From: Thiobacillus denitrificans DSM 12475 | GTDB lineage: Bacteria > Pseudomonadota > Gammaproteobacteria > Burkholderiales > Thiobacillaceae | Reading direction: 5' to 3' | Length of the DNA: 64,000 nucleotides | Assembly (NCBI RefSeq): GCF_000376425.1 | Contig: NZ_AQWL01000009.1 | Span: forward strand, 83,293 to 147,292 | Part shown: one piece after another, positions 28,460 through 37,705 of the stretch | How positions within the stretch are numbered: position 1 is the first letter of the stretch | How the letters are laid out: every line of letters begins with the position of its first letter | Notes under the pieces: generated by a model | The model's database searches: none | What the model was told of the DNA's origin: nothing | The model's input: only the letters and a program-made list of their open reading frames with translations | Position numbers and translations under genes: made by a program

Positions 28460-29572
28460 TCATTTCAGATGCGGCTCGATCTCTCGCCGCAGGAAACTGT
28501 GGAAATGCATCATTCCATCCTCCAGCGGCGACTGGTACGGCCCCGTCTCCGAAATGCCCTGCTGGTATAGCGCGCGCCGCCCCTTGTGCATGCGTTCGCA
28601 GATGTCCTCGTCTTCCACCGCGGTTTCGTGATATGCCGCCTGTTCGGCCTCGATGAAGGCGCGCTCGAACAGGACGATGTCCTCGGGATAATAGAACTCG
28701 ACCACGTTGCTGCACGACTCCACCCCGGTCGGCACGATCGACGACACCACCAGCACGTGCGGATACCACTCGACCATCAGGCCCGGATAGTAGGTCAGCC
28801 AGATCGAGCCATGCGCGGGCGCCTTGCCCTGCTGGTAGGCCAGCACCTGTTCGTGCCATTTCTGGTACACCGGCGAGCCCGGCTTGGTCAGCCCGCGATT
28901 CACCCCCACCGTCTGCACCGACCACCAGTCGCCGTATTCCCATTTCAGATCGTCGCAGGTGACGAAGTGACCGAGCCCGGGATGATAGGGCGCGACGTGG
29001 TAGTCCTCCAGGTACACCTCGATGAAGGTTTTCCAGTTGCAGGCGTAATGCGTCACGTCGACGCGGTCGAGCATGAAGCCGGAGAAATCGAGCTCGCGCG
29101 CCGCCTGCATGCCGGCCAGATCGGCCTTCACATCGCGCGCGCCGGCGAACAGCAGGCCCTGCCAGTTCTGCAGGCCGCTGCGATCGAGGTTGAGGCAGGG
29201 ATTGCCGGGAAACGCCGGCGCGCCCATCAGCCGGCCCTGGCTGTCGTAGGTCCAGCGGTGGACCGGGCAGACGATGTTGCCGGACGGCAGCTTGCCGCGC
29301 CCTTGCAGCATCAGCGCCTGGCGATGACGGCATACATTGGACAGCAGCTCGATGCCGGTTCCGCCGTTGACCAGCATCTTCGCGCCGTCGAACAACTCCA
29401 GCGCGTGATAATCGCCCGCTTCGGGCACCATCAAGCGATGGCCCGCATAACCGGGGCCTTGTTTGAACAGATGTTTCAGTTCCAGCGCGTAGACGGCCGG
29501 ATCGAAGTACCAGGAAACCGGCAACTGAGGTGAAATTAGCGACAAGGCGCTGGATTCGGCGAGATCGCTCAT
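28460..29572 (-). CDS. Rieske non-haem iron oxygenase, alpha-subunit type
   Basis: 370 residues. The Rieske 2Fe-2S motif is CRH...CPVH (NVCRHRQALM then NIVCPVHRWTY); the catalytic iron site has the 2-His-1-carboxylate layout, with histidines in EVYLEDYHVAPYHPGLGH. This is the architecture of ring-hydroxylating or GbcA/carnitine-type monooxygenases. The substrate is not evident. No reductase or ferredoxin gene is next to it, so it must use an electron donor encoded elsewhere. It starts MSDLAESSALSLI at 29572. Confidence 0.88.
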   Translation of the reverse strand: MSDLAESSALSLISPQLPVSWYFDPAVYALELKHLFKQGPGYAGHRLMVPEAGDYHALELFDGAKMLVNGGTGIELLSNVCRHRQALMLQGRGKLPSGNIVCPVHRWTYDSQGRLMGAPAFPGNPCLNLDRSGLQNWQGLLFAGARDVKADLAGMQAARELDFSGFMLDRVDVTHYACNWKTFIEVYLEDYHVAPYHPGLGHFVTCDDLKWEYGDWWSVQTVGVNRGLTKPGSPVYQKWHEQVLAYQQGKAPAHGSIWLTYYPGLMVEWYPHVLVVSSIVPTGVESCSNVVEFYYPEDIVLFERAFIEAEQAAYHETAVEDEDICERMHKGRRALYQQGISETGPYQSPLEDGMMHFHSFLRREIEPHLK

Positions 29573-29831
29573 GGCGTACCCTACTCAAAACCAAGCCCCC
29601 TTCCAGTCGGTACCGGAAGCGGCAAGCGTGATCGCGAAACGACCACCATTAAAAACGTATCGGGGCCCAGGCCCTGATGCCCACCGGATTTACGGATGAA
29701 CCCCTGCCTGGACACAATGCCTTACGGCGCAGGGAAAGCGCGAAATTCTAGCATAGGCAGGCATCGCGGGGAGGCGCCTGCGCGCCGAATTTGCTAAAGT
29801 AGCGTCCTTTCTCCGCCGGGTTCGAAATTTC

Positions 29832-30074
29832 ATGGCCAAATCCCGCGCCGCCACGCCCCCCAAAGATTACGAGTCGGCATTGACCGAACTGGAAGCCATC
29901 GTGGGCGAGATGGAATCCGGCCAGCTGCCGCTGGAGGCCTCGCTGACCGCCTACAAGCGCGGCGCCGAACTGCTGCAGTACTGCCGTCAGCAACTGGCCG
30001 CTGCCGAACAGCAAGTGAAGATCCTGGAAAACGGCACCCTGCAGCCCTTCAAGACCGAAGACATCGATGACTGA
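29832..30074 (+). CDS. xseB: Exodeoxyribonuclease VII small subunit
   Basis: 80 residues, two-helix protein with the family pattern YESALTELEAIVGEMESGQLPLEASLTAYKRGAELLQYCRQQLAAAEQQVKIL. Works with XseA in degrading single-stranded DNA. The ATG overlaps nothing upstream; the 3' end overlaps ispA by eight bases. The order xseB-ispA-dxs is the same as in E. coli. Confidence 0.95.
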   Translation: MAKSRAATPPKDYESALTELEAIVGEMESGQLPLEASLTAYKRGAELLQYCRQQLAAAEQQVKILENGTLQPFKTEDIDD

Positions 30075-30954
30075 TTTTGCCGCCTGGACACAGGCATGCC
30101 AGGCACGCATGGAAAGCGTGCTGGCCGAATGGCTCCCCGCCCCCCAGATTGCCCCGCAGCGCCTGCACGAGGCCATGCGCTATGCGGTGCTGGGCGGCGG
30201 CAAGCGAGTACGGCCGCTGCTGGCATTTGCCGCCGGCGAAGTCGCGGGCGCCGATATCGAACGCGTACAGCACGCCGCTGCGGCAGTGGAACTGATTCAC
30301 GCCTATTCGCTGGTGCACGACGACATGCCGGCGATGGACGACGACGCACTGCGGCGCGGCAAGCCCACGGTACATGTCGAATTCGACGAAGCCACCGCCC
30401 TGCTGGTGGGCGACGCGCTGCAGAGTCTGGCGTTCGACATCCTCGCGGCGCAGCCGCTGGCCGACGACGCTGCCGTCCAGCTGAGCATGGTGCGGCTACT
30501 GGCGCAGGCAGCGGGATCCCGCGGCATGGCCGGCGGCCAGGCGATCGATCTGGCCAGCGTGGGCAAGCCGCTCGACCTGACCGAACTCGAATTCATGCAC
30601 ATCCACAAGACCGGCGCGCTGATCCGCGCCTCGGTACTGCTGGGCGCGCAGTGCGGTGTCTTGCCCGACGCGACTGCCGCGGCGCTCGATCATTACGCCA
30701 AATGCATCGGCCTGGCCTTTCAGGTGGTGGACGACGTGCTCGATGCCGAAACCCCCACCGCCACGCTGGGCAAGACCGCCGGCAAGGACGCCGCCAACAA
30801 CAAACCGACCTACGTCAGCCTGCTCGGCGTGACGCGCGCGCGCGAACTGGCGCTGGAACTGCGCGCCGACGCCCGCACTGCGCTGACCCCGCTCGGCGCG
30901 CGCGCCGAGCGGCTGCGCCAGCTGGCCGATTTTGTGGTCGAACGGACGTTTTAA
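30067..30954 (+). CDS. ispA: Farnesyl diphosphate synthase
   Basis: 295 residues. Condenses IPP with DMAPP and GPP to make FPP. The first aspartate-rich motif is [16 protein letters not shown], the second [11 protein letters not shown], with [10 protein letters not shown] near the N-terminus. Two small residues before the first Asp motif fit a short-chain (C15) product. It is translationally coupled to xseB (overlap) and one base before the dxs ATG. It provides FPP for quinone and undecaprenyl synthesis, the former with ispB at 46 kb. Confidence 0.95.
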   Translation: MTDFAAWTQACQARMESVLAEWLPAPQIAPQRLHEAMRYAVLGGGKRVRPLLAFAAGEVAGADIERVQHAAAAVELIHAYSLVHDDMPAMDDDALRRGKPTVHVEFDEATALLVGDALQSLAFDILAAQPLADDAAVQLSMVRLLAQAAGSRGMAGGQAIDLASVGKPLDLTELEFMHIHKTGALIRASVLLGAQCGVLPDATAAALDHYAKCIGLAFQVVDDVLDAETPTATLGKTAGKDAANNKPTYVSLLGVTRARELALELRADARTALTPLGARAERLRQLADFVVERTF

Positions 30955-30955
30955 G

Positions 30956-32812
30956 ATGGCCACGCCTTTGCTCGACACCCTCCACACCCCCACCGACCTG
31001 CGCGCCCTGGCACCGGCCGAGTTGCCGCAACTCGCTGCCGAACTGCGCGAATTTCTGGTGCAGTCGGTTTCCCGCACCGGTGGCCACCTGGCATCCAATC
31101 TCGGCACGATTGAACTGACCCTCGCCCTGCATTATGTGTTCGACACCCCGCGCGACCGCATCGTCTGGGACGTCGGCCACCAGACCTATGCCCACAAAAT
31201 CCTGACCGGCCGCCGCTCGGCGATGGCCGGCCTGCGTCGGCCGGGTGGCATCGCCGGGTTTCCGCGCCGCGTAGAAAGCGAGTTCGATGCCTTTGGCGTC
31301 GGCCACTCCAGCACCTCGATTTCGGCGGCGCTCGGCATGGCCGAGGCGTTTCGTCAGCTTGGCTCCAGCCACCGCGCGGTGGCGATCATCGGCGACGGCG
31401 CCATGACCGCCGGCATGGCATTCGAGGCACTCAACAATGCCGGCGCCACCGACCTGCCTCTGCTGGTGGTGCTGAACGACAACGACATGTCGATTTCGCC
31501 CAACGTCGGCGCGCTCAACAACTACCTGGCGCGCATGATGTCCGGCAAGTTCTACGCGGCGGCCCGCCGCGCCGGCGAAAGAGTACTGTCCGTCGCGCCG
31601 CCGATTCGCGAACTCGCCAAGCGCGCCGAGGAACACATGAAGGGCATGGTGACGCCTGGCACCCTGTTCGAGGAATTCGGCTTCAACTACATCGGTCCGA
31701 TCGATGGCCACGATCTCGACGTGCTGCTGGAAACGCTAGGCAACATCAAGCAGCTCAGCGGCCCGCAATTTCTGCATGTGGTCACCCGCAAAGGCAAGGG
31801 CTATGAACCCGCCGAAACCAACCCCTGCCTGTATCACGGCGTGTCGTGCTTCGACCCGGCCGCAGGCGTCGCCGAAAAAACCGGCGGCAAGCCCACCTAC
31901 ACCCAGGTGTTCGGCGACTGGCTGTGCGACATGGCTGTCACCGATACGCGGCTGGTCGGCATCACGCCAGCAATGCGCGAAGGCTCCGGGCTGGTGCGCT
32001 TCTCCGAACAGTTTCCGAAACGCTATTTCGACGTCGGCATCGCTGAACAGCACGCGCTGACTTTCGCCGCCGGGCTGGCCTGCGAGGGGGTGAAGCCGGT
32101 GGTGGCGATTTATTCGACCTTCCTGCAGCGCGCCTACGACCAGCTGATCCATGACGTCGCACTGCAGAACCTGCCGGTGATGCTGGCGATCGACCGCGCC
32201 GGCCTGGTCGGTGCCGACGGCCCCACCCACGCCGGCAGTTTCGACCTCTCCTTCCTGCGCTGCATCCCCAACCTGCTGATCGCCGCGCCATCGGACGAGA
32301 ACGAGTGCCGCCGCCTGTTGACCACCGCCTTCCTGCACGATGGCCCTTCGGCGGTGCGCTATCCGCGCGGCAGCGGCGGCGGCGCCGCGATCGAACCCGG
32401 CCTCGAACCAGTCGAGATCGGCAAGGGCCTGCTGCGTCGGCGCGGCCACGATGTCGCGCTCGTCGCCTTCGGCAGCCTGGTCGCACCCTCGCTACAAGCG
32501 GCCGAAGCGCTCGATGCCAGCGTGGCCGACATGCGCTTCGTGAAACCGCTGGACCTGGACTTGCTACGTGAATTGGCGCACAGCCACCGTCTGCTGGTGA
32601 CACTGGAAGAAAATACGGTGGCGGGCGGCGCCGGCACCGGGGTAGCCGAGGCTCTGGCCGGACTTGGCCTCAGCATGCCGATCCTGCATCTGGGCCTGCC
32701 CGACACTTTTATCGAACATGGCGACCCGGCTGCGATGCTGGCTGGCTGCGGGCTCGACGCGACGGGGATAGTCCATTCCGTACGTCAGCGGATGATCTTA
32801 TTATCCGAGTAG
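30956..32812 (+). CDS. dxs: 1-deoxy-D-xylulose-5-phosphate synthase
   Basis: 618 residues, full length. First enzyme of the MEP isoprenoid pathway: pyruvate plus glyceraldehyde-3-phosphate give DXP with thiamine diphosphate. TPP-binding [34 protein letters not shown], and the transketolase C-terminal domain ([20 protein letters not shown]) are seen. The ATG at 30956 follows the ispA stop by one base. Its stop codon lies in the first of two inverted repeats before folE2. Confidence 0.97.
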   Translation: MATPLLDTLHTPTDLRALAPAELPQLAAELREFLVQSVSRTGGHLASNLGTIELTLALHYVFDTPRDRIVWDVGHQTYAHKILTGRRSAMAGLRRPGGIAGFPRRVESEFDAFGVGHSSTSISAALGMAEAFRQLGSSHRAVAIIGDGAMTAGMAFEALNNAGATDLPLLVVLNDNDMSISPNVGALNNYLARMMSGKFYAAARRAGERVLSVAPPIRELAKRAEEHMKGMVTPGTLFEEFGFNYIGPIDGHDLDVLLETLGNIKQLSGPQFLHVVTRKGKGYEPAETNPCLYHGVSCFDPAAGVAEKTGGKPTYTQVFGDWLCDMAVTDTRLVGITPAMREGSGLVRFSEQFPKRYFDVGIAEQHALTFAAGLACEGVKPVVAIYSTFLQRAYDQLIHDVALQNLPVMLAIDRAGLVGADGPTHAGSFDLSFLRCIPNLLIAAPSDENECRRLLTTAFLHDGPSAVRYPRGSGGGAAIEPGLEPVEIGKGLLRRRGHDVALVAFGSLVAPSLQAAEALDASVADMRFVKPLDLDLLRELAHSHRLLVTLEENTVAGGAGTGVAEALAGLGLSMPILHLGLPDTFIEHGDPAAMLAGCGLDATGIVHSVRQRMILLSE

Positions 32813-32856
32813 TTTACTCAACTATTCGGACAGTTTATACTTAGTCTAAACTGTCC
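32805..32856. promoter_or_regulatory. Two abutting inverted repeats before folE2
   Basis: Repeat 1: CCGAGTAGTT (32805-32814), five-base loop, AACTATTCGG (32820-32829), one mismatch, covering the dxs stop. Repeat 2: GGACAGTTTA (32828-32837), nine-base spacer, TAAACTGTCC (32847-32856), perfect. They share two bases. No T-run follows, so an operator or attenuator for folE2 is more likely than a terminator. They end 35 bases before the folE2 ATG. The factor is unknown; Zur is a candidate because folE2 is often zinc-regulated, but the sequence does not match the usual Zur box. Confidence 0.55.
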
Positions 32857-32891
32857 CCAGCCCAAGCTGAAACCAATACAAGGAGCCTGCC

Positions 32892-33701
32892 ATGAACCAG
32901 ATCTGCGAAACCGCCGTTTGCATGCCGGACGTACAAAGTTCGACCGACACGCGGCAAATCGCCATCAACAAGGTCGGCATCAAGAGCATTCGCCACCCGG
33001 TTCGGGTCGCTGACAAGAGCGTCGGCGTCCAGCACACCATCGCCAGCTTCAATATGTACGTGTACCTGCCGCATAACTTCAAGGGTACGCACATGTCGCG
33101 CTTCATTGAAATCCTCAATACACGCGAGCGCGAGATTTCGGTCGAGAATTTCGAGGGCATGTTGCGCCAGATGATCGAACGCCTGGAAGCCGAATCCGGC
33201 TACATCGAAATGACCTTCCCCTACTTCATCAACAAATCCGCGCCCATCTCAGGCGTGCAGAGCCTGCTGGATTACGAAGTCACCTTCATCGGCGCAATAG
33301 AGAACGGCCAATACACCCACACCACTCGCGTGCTGGTGCCGGTGACCTCCCTGTGCCCGTGCTCGAAGAAAATCTCCGATTACGGCGCCCACAACCAGCG
33401 CTCGCACGTCACCGTCACCGCCAGGACCAACGGCTTCCTATGGATCGAAGACCTGGTGCGCAAAGTTGAAGACCAGGCCTCGTGCGAGCTGTTCGGCCTG
33501 CTGAAACGGCCTGACGAGAAATACGTCACCGAACGCGCCTACGACAATCCGAAATTCGTCGAGGACATCGTGCGCGACGTCGCCGCCGCAATGAACGCCG
33601 AACCCATGATCGATGCGTATGTGGTGGAAGCCGAGAACTTCGAATCCATCCACAATCATTCGGCGTACGCATTGATCGAGCGCGACAAGACAAAGCAATA
33701 A
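32892..33701 (+). CDS. folE2: GTP cyclohydrolase FolE2 (type IB)
   Basis: 269 residues. Makes dihydroneopterin triphosphate from GTP for folate (and possibly queuosine) synthesis. The catalytic cysteine motif is [21 protein letters not shown], and Glu in [10 protein letters not shown] lies in the second conserved block. FolE2 can use metals other than zinc and often replaces zinc-dependent FolE. AAGGAG precedes the ATG. A strong hairpin follows at 33722. Confidence 0.95.
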   Translation: MNQICETAVCMPDVQSSTDTRQIAINKVGIKSIRHPVRVADKSVGVQHTIASFNMYVYLPHNFKGTHMSRFIEILNTREREISVENFEGMLRQMIERLEAESGYIEMTFPYFINKSAPISGVQSLLDYEVTFIGAIENGQYTHTTRVLVPVTSLCPCSKKISDYGAHNQRSHVTVTARTNGFLWIEDLVRKVEDQASCELFGLLKRPDEKYVTERAYDNPKFVEDIVRDVAAAMNAEPMIDAYVVEAENFESIHNHSAYALIERDKTKQ

Positions 33702-33721
33702 TTTCCTGCAGCATCGCAGGA

Positions 33722-33751
33722 GCGGGGCCCGCAACAGTGGGCCCCGCTTCA
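33722..33751 (+). terminator. Rho-independent terminator after folE2
   Basis: GCGGGGCCC (33722-33730) and GGGCCCCGC (33739-33747) form a perfect 9-bp stem with an eight-base loop, followed by TTCATTTT. It lies between the convergent folE2 and protease genes; the T-run serves the plus strand. Confidence 0.75.
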
Positions 33752-33767
33752 TTTTGCCCGCTTGCCG

Positions 33768-34415
33768 TCAATACCGCTGCGTAAGCGTCATCGTCTGCCC
33801 GTCGCGCCGCATTTCCATCCGGTTCAAAAAGCTCATCCCCAAAAGCGGCACGCTCAAACCGGTCTCGACCACCAGACCGTCGACCTGGCTGACAGTAATG
33901 CCGCCGACCTTGACGGTATTGAACTTGACGCGCCAGGCAGGCACCACCCCTGCGGCGGTGCCGACGCCAGTGGCCTGCCCGGCCTTGTAGTCGAGTCCGA
34001 TGCGTCTGGCTTCGGCAGCGCTGATGGCGATGGACGTCGCGCCGGTGTCGACCAGGAAGCTCATCGGATACCCGTTGAGCGAACCGGCCGCGGCAAAGTG
34101 GCCACGGGCATCGGCCGTGAGCGACACGCTCTGGCGCGGGCCAGTCGGCGCGCCGCCTGCAAACGATTGCCCCATACCCAGCGTACGGCGCTTGCCGTCG
34201 ACGTCGAAACTGGCACTACCGGAATCCGCGGCCACCAGTTTCACTCCCTGAACCGTCTGTCCCACACTCAGGGTACGTGGCCTGCCGCCGTCGATGCTGA
34301 CGATGGCCTTGTCCTTGAACAGCCCCGTCACCGAGATGCTGGCTGCCCACGCAGGCATGCAGGAAAGTCCGCCTGCGGCTATCATCATCACGACCGTTTT
34401 TTTATCGAGAGGCAT
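33768..34415 (-). CDS. Periplasmic retropepsin-like aspartic protease
   Basis: 215 residues. A signal peptide (MPLDKKTVVMMIAAGGLSCMPAWAA, cleaved after AWAA) is followed by a family-specific N-terminal part and a C-terminal aspartic-protease-like domain (clan AA, TIGR02281 type) with the active-site motif FLVDTGATSIAIS. Such proteins work as dimers, since one Asp comes from each copy. The second of two adjacent ATGs (34415) is preferred because AGGA lies at better spacing. The start codon region overlaps the start of the divergent glutamine amidotransferase gene. Confidence 0.82.
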   Translation of the reverse strand: MPLDKKTVVMMIAAGGLSCMPAWAASISVTGLFKDKAIVSIDGGRPRTLSVGQTVQGVKLVAADSGSASFDVDGKRRTLGMGQSFAGGAPTGPRQSVSLTADARGHFAAAGSLNGYPMSFLVDTGATSIAISAAEARRIGLDYKAGQATGVGTAAGVVPAWRVKFNTVKVGGITVSQVDGLVVETGLSVPLLGMSFLNRMEMRRDGQTMTLTQRY

Positions 34416-34416
34416 C

Positions 34417-35127
34417 ATGCTTCCTGTTCTGGTTTTCCGTCATTCGCTCACCGAAGGGCCGGGATATTTCACCACGTTTCTGGATCACCACGGCATTCCC
34501 TGGCAGCTGGTTCGCATCGACGCCGGCGACGCCGTGCCCAAAGACCTTAACGGCGCTTCGGGCATCTGCTTGATGGGCGGGCATATGAGCGTCAACGACG
34601 ACCTGCCCTGGATTCCGCCGCTGCTGGCCCTGATCCGCCAGGCGGTCGCATCGGACGTTCCGGTGATTGGTCATTGCCTGGGCGGGCAGCTGATGTCCAA
34701 AGCGCTGGGCGGCACGGTGAGCCGTAACCCGGTCAAGGAGATCGGCTGGGGCGACGTCCGCATCAGCGACGCCGAAGCAGCGCTTCCCTGGCTGGGCGAA
34801 GCCACACAGCCCATGCTGGCGTTTCACTGGCACGGCGACACCTTCAGTCTGCCGCCGGGCGCCACGCGCATTCTCGACAGCGTCTGGTGCGCCAACCAGG
34901 CCTATATCCTGAATGGCCGCCATATCGGTATGCAATGCCACGTCGAAATGACGCCCGAACTGATCGCCAGCTGGTGCGACAGCGGCGGCGCCGAAATCGC
35001 CGCCAGCGACAGTCCCGGCGTACAGTCTCCCGGCGCCATCCAGGCGGACATGGATGCCCGCATCGCCCGCCTGCATCAACTGGCCGACAAAATATATTCC
35101 CGCTGGATTCAAGGGCTTAGAAAATAA
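34417..35127 (+). CDS. Class I glutamine amidotransferase-like protein
   Basis: 236 residues. GATase1 fold with nucleophile elbow VIGHCLGGQLMSKALGG and the catalytic His/Glu of MQCHVEMTPELI, as in GuaA-like stand-alone amidotransferases. FHWHGDTFSLPPGA is the conserved strand after the nucleophile. No synthetase domain is fused and no obvious acceptor gene is adjacent. The ATG at 34417 has GAGAGG upstream; an in-frame extension runs antisense to the protease and is rejected. Confidence 0.85.
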   Translation: MLPVLVFRHSLTEGPGYFTTFLDHHGIPWQLVRIDAGDAVPKDLNGASGICLMGGHMSVNDDLPWIPPLLALIRQAVASDVPVIGHCLGGQLMSKALGGTVSRNPVKEIGWGDVRISDAEAALPWLGEATQPMLAFHWHGDTFSLPPGATRILDSVWCANQAYILNGRHIGMQCHVEMTPELIASWCDSGGAEIAASDSPGVQSPGAIQADMDARIARLHQLADKIYSRWIQGLRK

Positions 35128-35233
35128 TCATGCGGCCGCCCCGAGAAGACGCTGGACAGCCGTATCGCGCAGGGTAGGATAGCCAACGGAGTCATATCCA
35201 GGTTTAAAGATTCATCGTGATAACGGAGGATTT

Positions 35234-35647
35234 ATGCAAAACGTCGACTATGCCAACTTCGATTTCGGCGAACGTCTCAATGGCTTCATCCACGAGGTGA
35301 TGAATTACGGCGGTAGCCCCCGTACCGAAGCCGACCTCACCGAAGGCCAAAAAGTCTTCGTGCGGGCAGTCAAGCGCGAAATGGTCAAATACGCCGACCC
35401 CAACCGTCACGGCTACCCACATAACCTGCTTGAGCAGATGGAGGCTTTCACCCGTACCGTAGGCGATCTGCATAACTCCTATTTCGATTCGGGTATGCGC
35501 AAGATCAGCGACTGTCTGTACAACCGCTGGAAAATGCTCTACGAAGAAACCAAAAAACTGGCTGCAGCCGGTGGCGACACCAAGCCTGCCTGGGTTGACG
35601 TCATCAAGACCGAGCAGACCGACATGCCTGCCTTCTTCGACGCATAA
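35234..35647 (+). CDS. Unknown protein encoded before sat-aprBA
   Basis: 137 residues, MQNVDYANFDFGERLNGFIHEVMNYGG, soluble, mainly helical, with no signal peptide. It is rich in aromatic residues and His (NRHGYPHNLL, DLHNSYFDSG) but has only one Cys (ISDCLYNRW). I do not recognise the family. CGGAGG is seven bases before the ATG. It ends with its own strong terminator, 165 bases before sat, so it is separately transcribed but adjacent to the sulfate-forming genes. A link to sulfur oxidation is inferred from position only. Confidence 0.75.
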   Translation: MQNVDYANFDFGERLNGFIHEVMNYGGSPRTEADLTEGQKVFVRAVKREMVKYADPNRHGYPHNLLEQMEAFTRTVGDLHNSYFDSGMRKISDCLYNRWKMLYEETKKLAAAGGDTKPAWVDVIKTEQTDMPAFFDA

Positions 35648-35663
35648 GCAGTTGTTTCAAAAT

Positions 35664-35692
35664 AAAAAAGCCCGGCCATACCGGGCTTTTTT
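35664..35692 (+). terminator. Rho-independent terminator
   Basis: AAAAAAGCCCGG (35664-35675), loop CCATA, CCGGGCTTTTTT (35681-35692): a perfect 12-bp stem with a T-run, 17 bases after the stop of the unknown gene. Confidence 0.93.
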
Positions 35693-35812
35693 ATGGCCAT
35701 GAGTCAATATCAACCCCGCTTATCCTCAAATAAAAATAAAGCATTATTCAGACATCAGCCCCGGTGCTATGCTGCCCCGACTCAATAACCCCTTCAATTC
35801 TGAGGAGACAGC

Positions 35813-37030
35813 ATGTCCAAACTGGTACGCCCCCACGGTGGCGGCGAACTCAAACCCCTGCTGCTGACGGGCGCCGCACTTGCTGCCGAGCAAGCCCGCG
35901 CTGCCTCGCTGCCCAAGGTCAAGATGACCTCGCGCGAAACCGGCGACCTCATCATGATGGGAATCGGCGGTTTCACCCCGCTCGAAGGCTTCATGACCCA
36001 TGCCGACTGGCAGGGCGTATGCGACGGCTATAAAATGGCCAACGGCCTGTTCTGGCCGATTCCGGTCACCCTCTCCGCCGATGAAGTCACCGCCCAGAAT
36101 ATCGCGGTCGGTGCCGATATCGCACTGGTCGACAGCGAATCCGGCAACATCATGGGCACCATGAAGGTGACCGAGAAATACGCTATCGACAAGGCGCACG
36201 AGTGCATGCAGGTCTACAAGACCACCGATCTCGAGCACCCTGGCGTGAAGATGGTCATGGACCAGGGCCCGGTCAATCTCGCCGGTCCGGTCAAGGTGCT
36301 GTCCACCGGCAGCTTCAAGGAAGAGTACGGCGACCAGTTCATGACCCCCGCCGAAACTCGCGCCGCATTCGAAAAAATGGGCTGGTCCAAGATTGCCGCT
36401 TTCCAGACCCGCAACCCGATGCACCGCTCGCATGAGTATCTGGCCAAGATCGCCATCGAAACCATGGACGGCGTGCTGATCCACTCGCTGCTTGGCGCGC
36501 TGAAGCCGGGCGACATTCCCGCCGAAGTCCGTTCCGAAGCGATCGCCACTCTGATCGACAACTATTTTGCCCCCAACACCGTGATCCAGGCGGGCTACCC
36601 GCTCGACATGCGCTACGCCGGCCCGCGCGAAGCCCTGCTGCATGCGCTGTTTCGCCAGAACTACGGCTGCTCGCACCTGATCGTCGGCCGCGACCACGCC
36701 GGCGTGGGTGATTACTATGGCCCGTTCGACGCGCAGAAGATTTTCGACGAAATCCCCAAGGATGCGCTCGAAACCAAGAACATGAACATCGATTGGACCT
36801 TCTGGTGCAATAAATGCGGTGGCATGGCCTCGCAGCGTACCTGCCCGCATACCAAGGACGACCGCATCCTGCTGTCCGGCACCAAGGTACGTTCGATGCT
36901 GTCCGAAGGCCAGGATCTGCCGGTCGAATTCAGCCGCCCGGAAGTCGCCAAGGTGCTGCAAAAGTATTACGCCGGCCTCTCCGCGGAGCAGAACGTCAAG
37001 GTCGAGTTGAAAGGCCACTCGGCAGCGTAG
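35813..37030 (+). CDS. sat: Dissimilatory ATP sulfurylase
   Basis: 405 residues, the homodimeric type used by sulfur oxidisers and sulfate reducers. In oxidation it converts APS and pyrophosphate to sulfate and ATP. The nucleotide-binding motif [14 protein letters not shown] and [12 protein letters not shown] are present, and the zinc-binding set C-x2-C-x8-C-x-H is seen in [16 protein letters not shown]. The ATG at 35813 has GAGGAG upstream. It is followed after 183 bases by aprB. It completes the sulfite-APS-sulfate route with AprBA. Confidence 0.97.
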   Translation: MSKLVRPHGGGELKPLLLTGAALAAEQARAASLPKVKMTSRETGDLIMMGIGGFTPLEGFMTHADWQGVCDGYKMANGLFWPIPVTLSADEVTAQNIAVGADIALVDSESGNIMGTMKVTEKYAIDKAHECMQVYKTTDLEHPGVKMVMDQGPVNLAGPVKVLSTGSFKEEYGDQFMTPAETRAAFEKMGWSKIAAFQTRNPMHRSHEYLAKIAIETMDGVLIHSLLGALKPGDIPAEVRSEAIATLIDNYFAPNTVIQAGYPLDMRYAGPREALLHALFRQNYGCSHLIVGRDHAGVGDYYGPFDAQKIFDEIPKDALETKNMNIDWTFWCNKCGGMASQRTCPHTKDDRILLSGTKVRSMLSEGQDLPVEFSRPEVAKVLQKYYAGLSAEQNVKVELKGHSAA

Positions 37031-37213
37031 TTTTTTTCCGGACGGCAGGCATGCCGGATGGAATGGCTCCGATCGTTGCAGCAGTGATCGGGGCAAGCTT
37101 TTAGGACACGAGCCTACCGGAAGCGGATTCGCGAGTCGCCCCGGCCAAGGACGGGTTCAGTTCTAAGCGGACCGCGACGTACGCGGATTGTTAGCTAACT
37201 TTAGGAGACTGTA
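37031..37213 (+). other. Structured leader between sat and aprB
   Basis: 183 non-coding bases holding several inverted repeats: CCGATC (37069-37074) with GATCGG (37086-37091), CCGCG (37172-37176) with CGCGG (37182-37186), and the palindrome GTTAGCTAAC (37190-37199). No T-run hairpin and no sure promoter. It may be a processed or regulatory leader that lets aprBA be expressed at a different level from sat. Confidence 0.4.
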
Positions 37214-37687
37214 ATGCCAACCTATGTTCGTACCGACAAGTGCGACGGTTGCAAGGGTCAGGACAAGACCGCTTGCATGTACATCTGCCCGCACGATCTG
37301 ATGAAACTGGACAAGGACGGTTCGGAAACCGGCCACGCCATGCGTGCGTTCAACCAGGAACCCGAGCAGTGCTGGGAGTGCTATTCCTGCGTGAAGATTT
37401 GCCCGCAGCAAGCCATTGAAGTTCGCCACTACGCCGACGTCGTGCCGCTGGGCGGCATGGTTCAACCGCTGCGTGGTTCCGACTCCATCATGTGGACCAT
37501 CAAGTTCCGTAACGGCGTGTTGAAGCGTTTCAAGTTCCCGATCCGCACCACCCCCGAAGGCTCGATCGATCCCTACGGCAACAAACCCATGCCCAAGATG
37601 GCTGATATCGAGTCCACGGGTTCCTTCACCCGTGACATGATGGGGGGCTACCGTGCCGGCAACCCCGCTGAACTGATTCGCAAGTAA
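37214..37687 (+). CDS. aprB: APS reductase beta subunit, lineage-II type
   Basis: 157 residues. Electron-transfer subunit with two 4Fe-4S clusters: C10, C13, C21, C25 (CDGC, an eight-residue-shifted third Cys, then CMYICP) and C53, C56, C59, C63 (CWECYSCVKICP). The long insertion between the second and third cysteines is the sulfate-reducer/lineage-II pattern and differs from the first AprB of the window. The tail (residues 100-157) likely embraces AprA. AGGAGA precedes the ATG. It lies 18 bases before aprA. Confidence 0.96.
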   Translation: MPTYVRTDKCDGCKGQDKTACMYICPHDLMKLDKDGSETGHAMRAFNQEPEQCWECYSCVKICPQQAIEVRHYADVVPLGGMVQPLRGSDSIMWTIKFRNGVLKRFKFPIRTTPEGSIDPYGNKPMPKMADIESTGSFTRDMMGGYRAGNPAELIRK

Positions 37688-37705
37688 TTTAGAGAGGTAA
37701 ACGAA

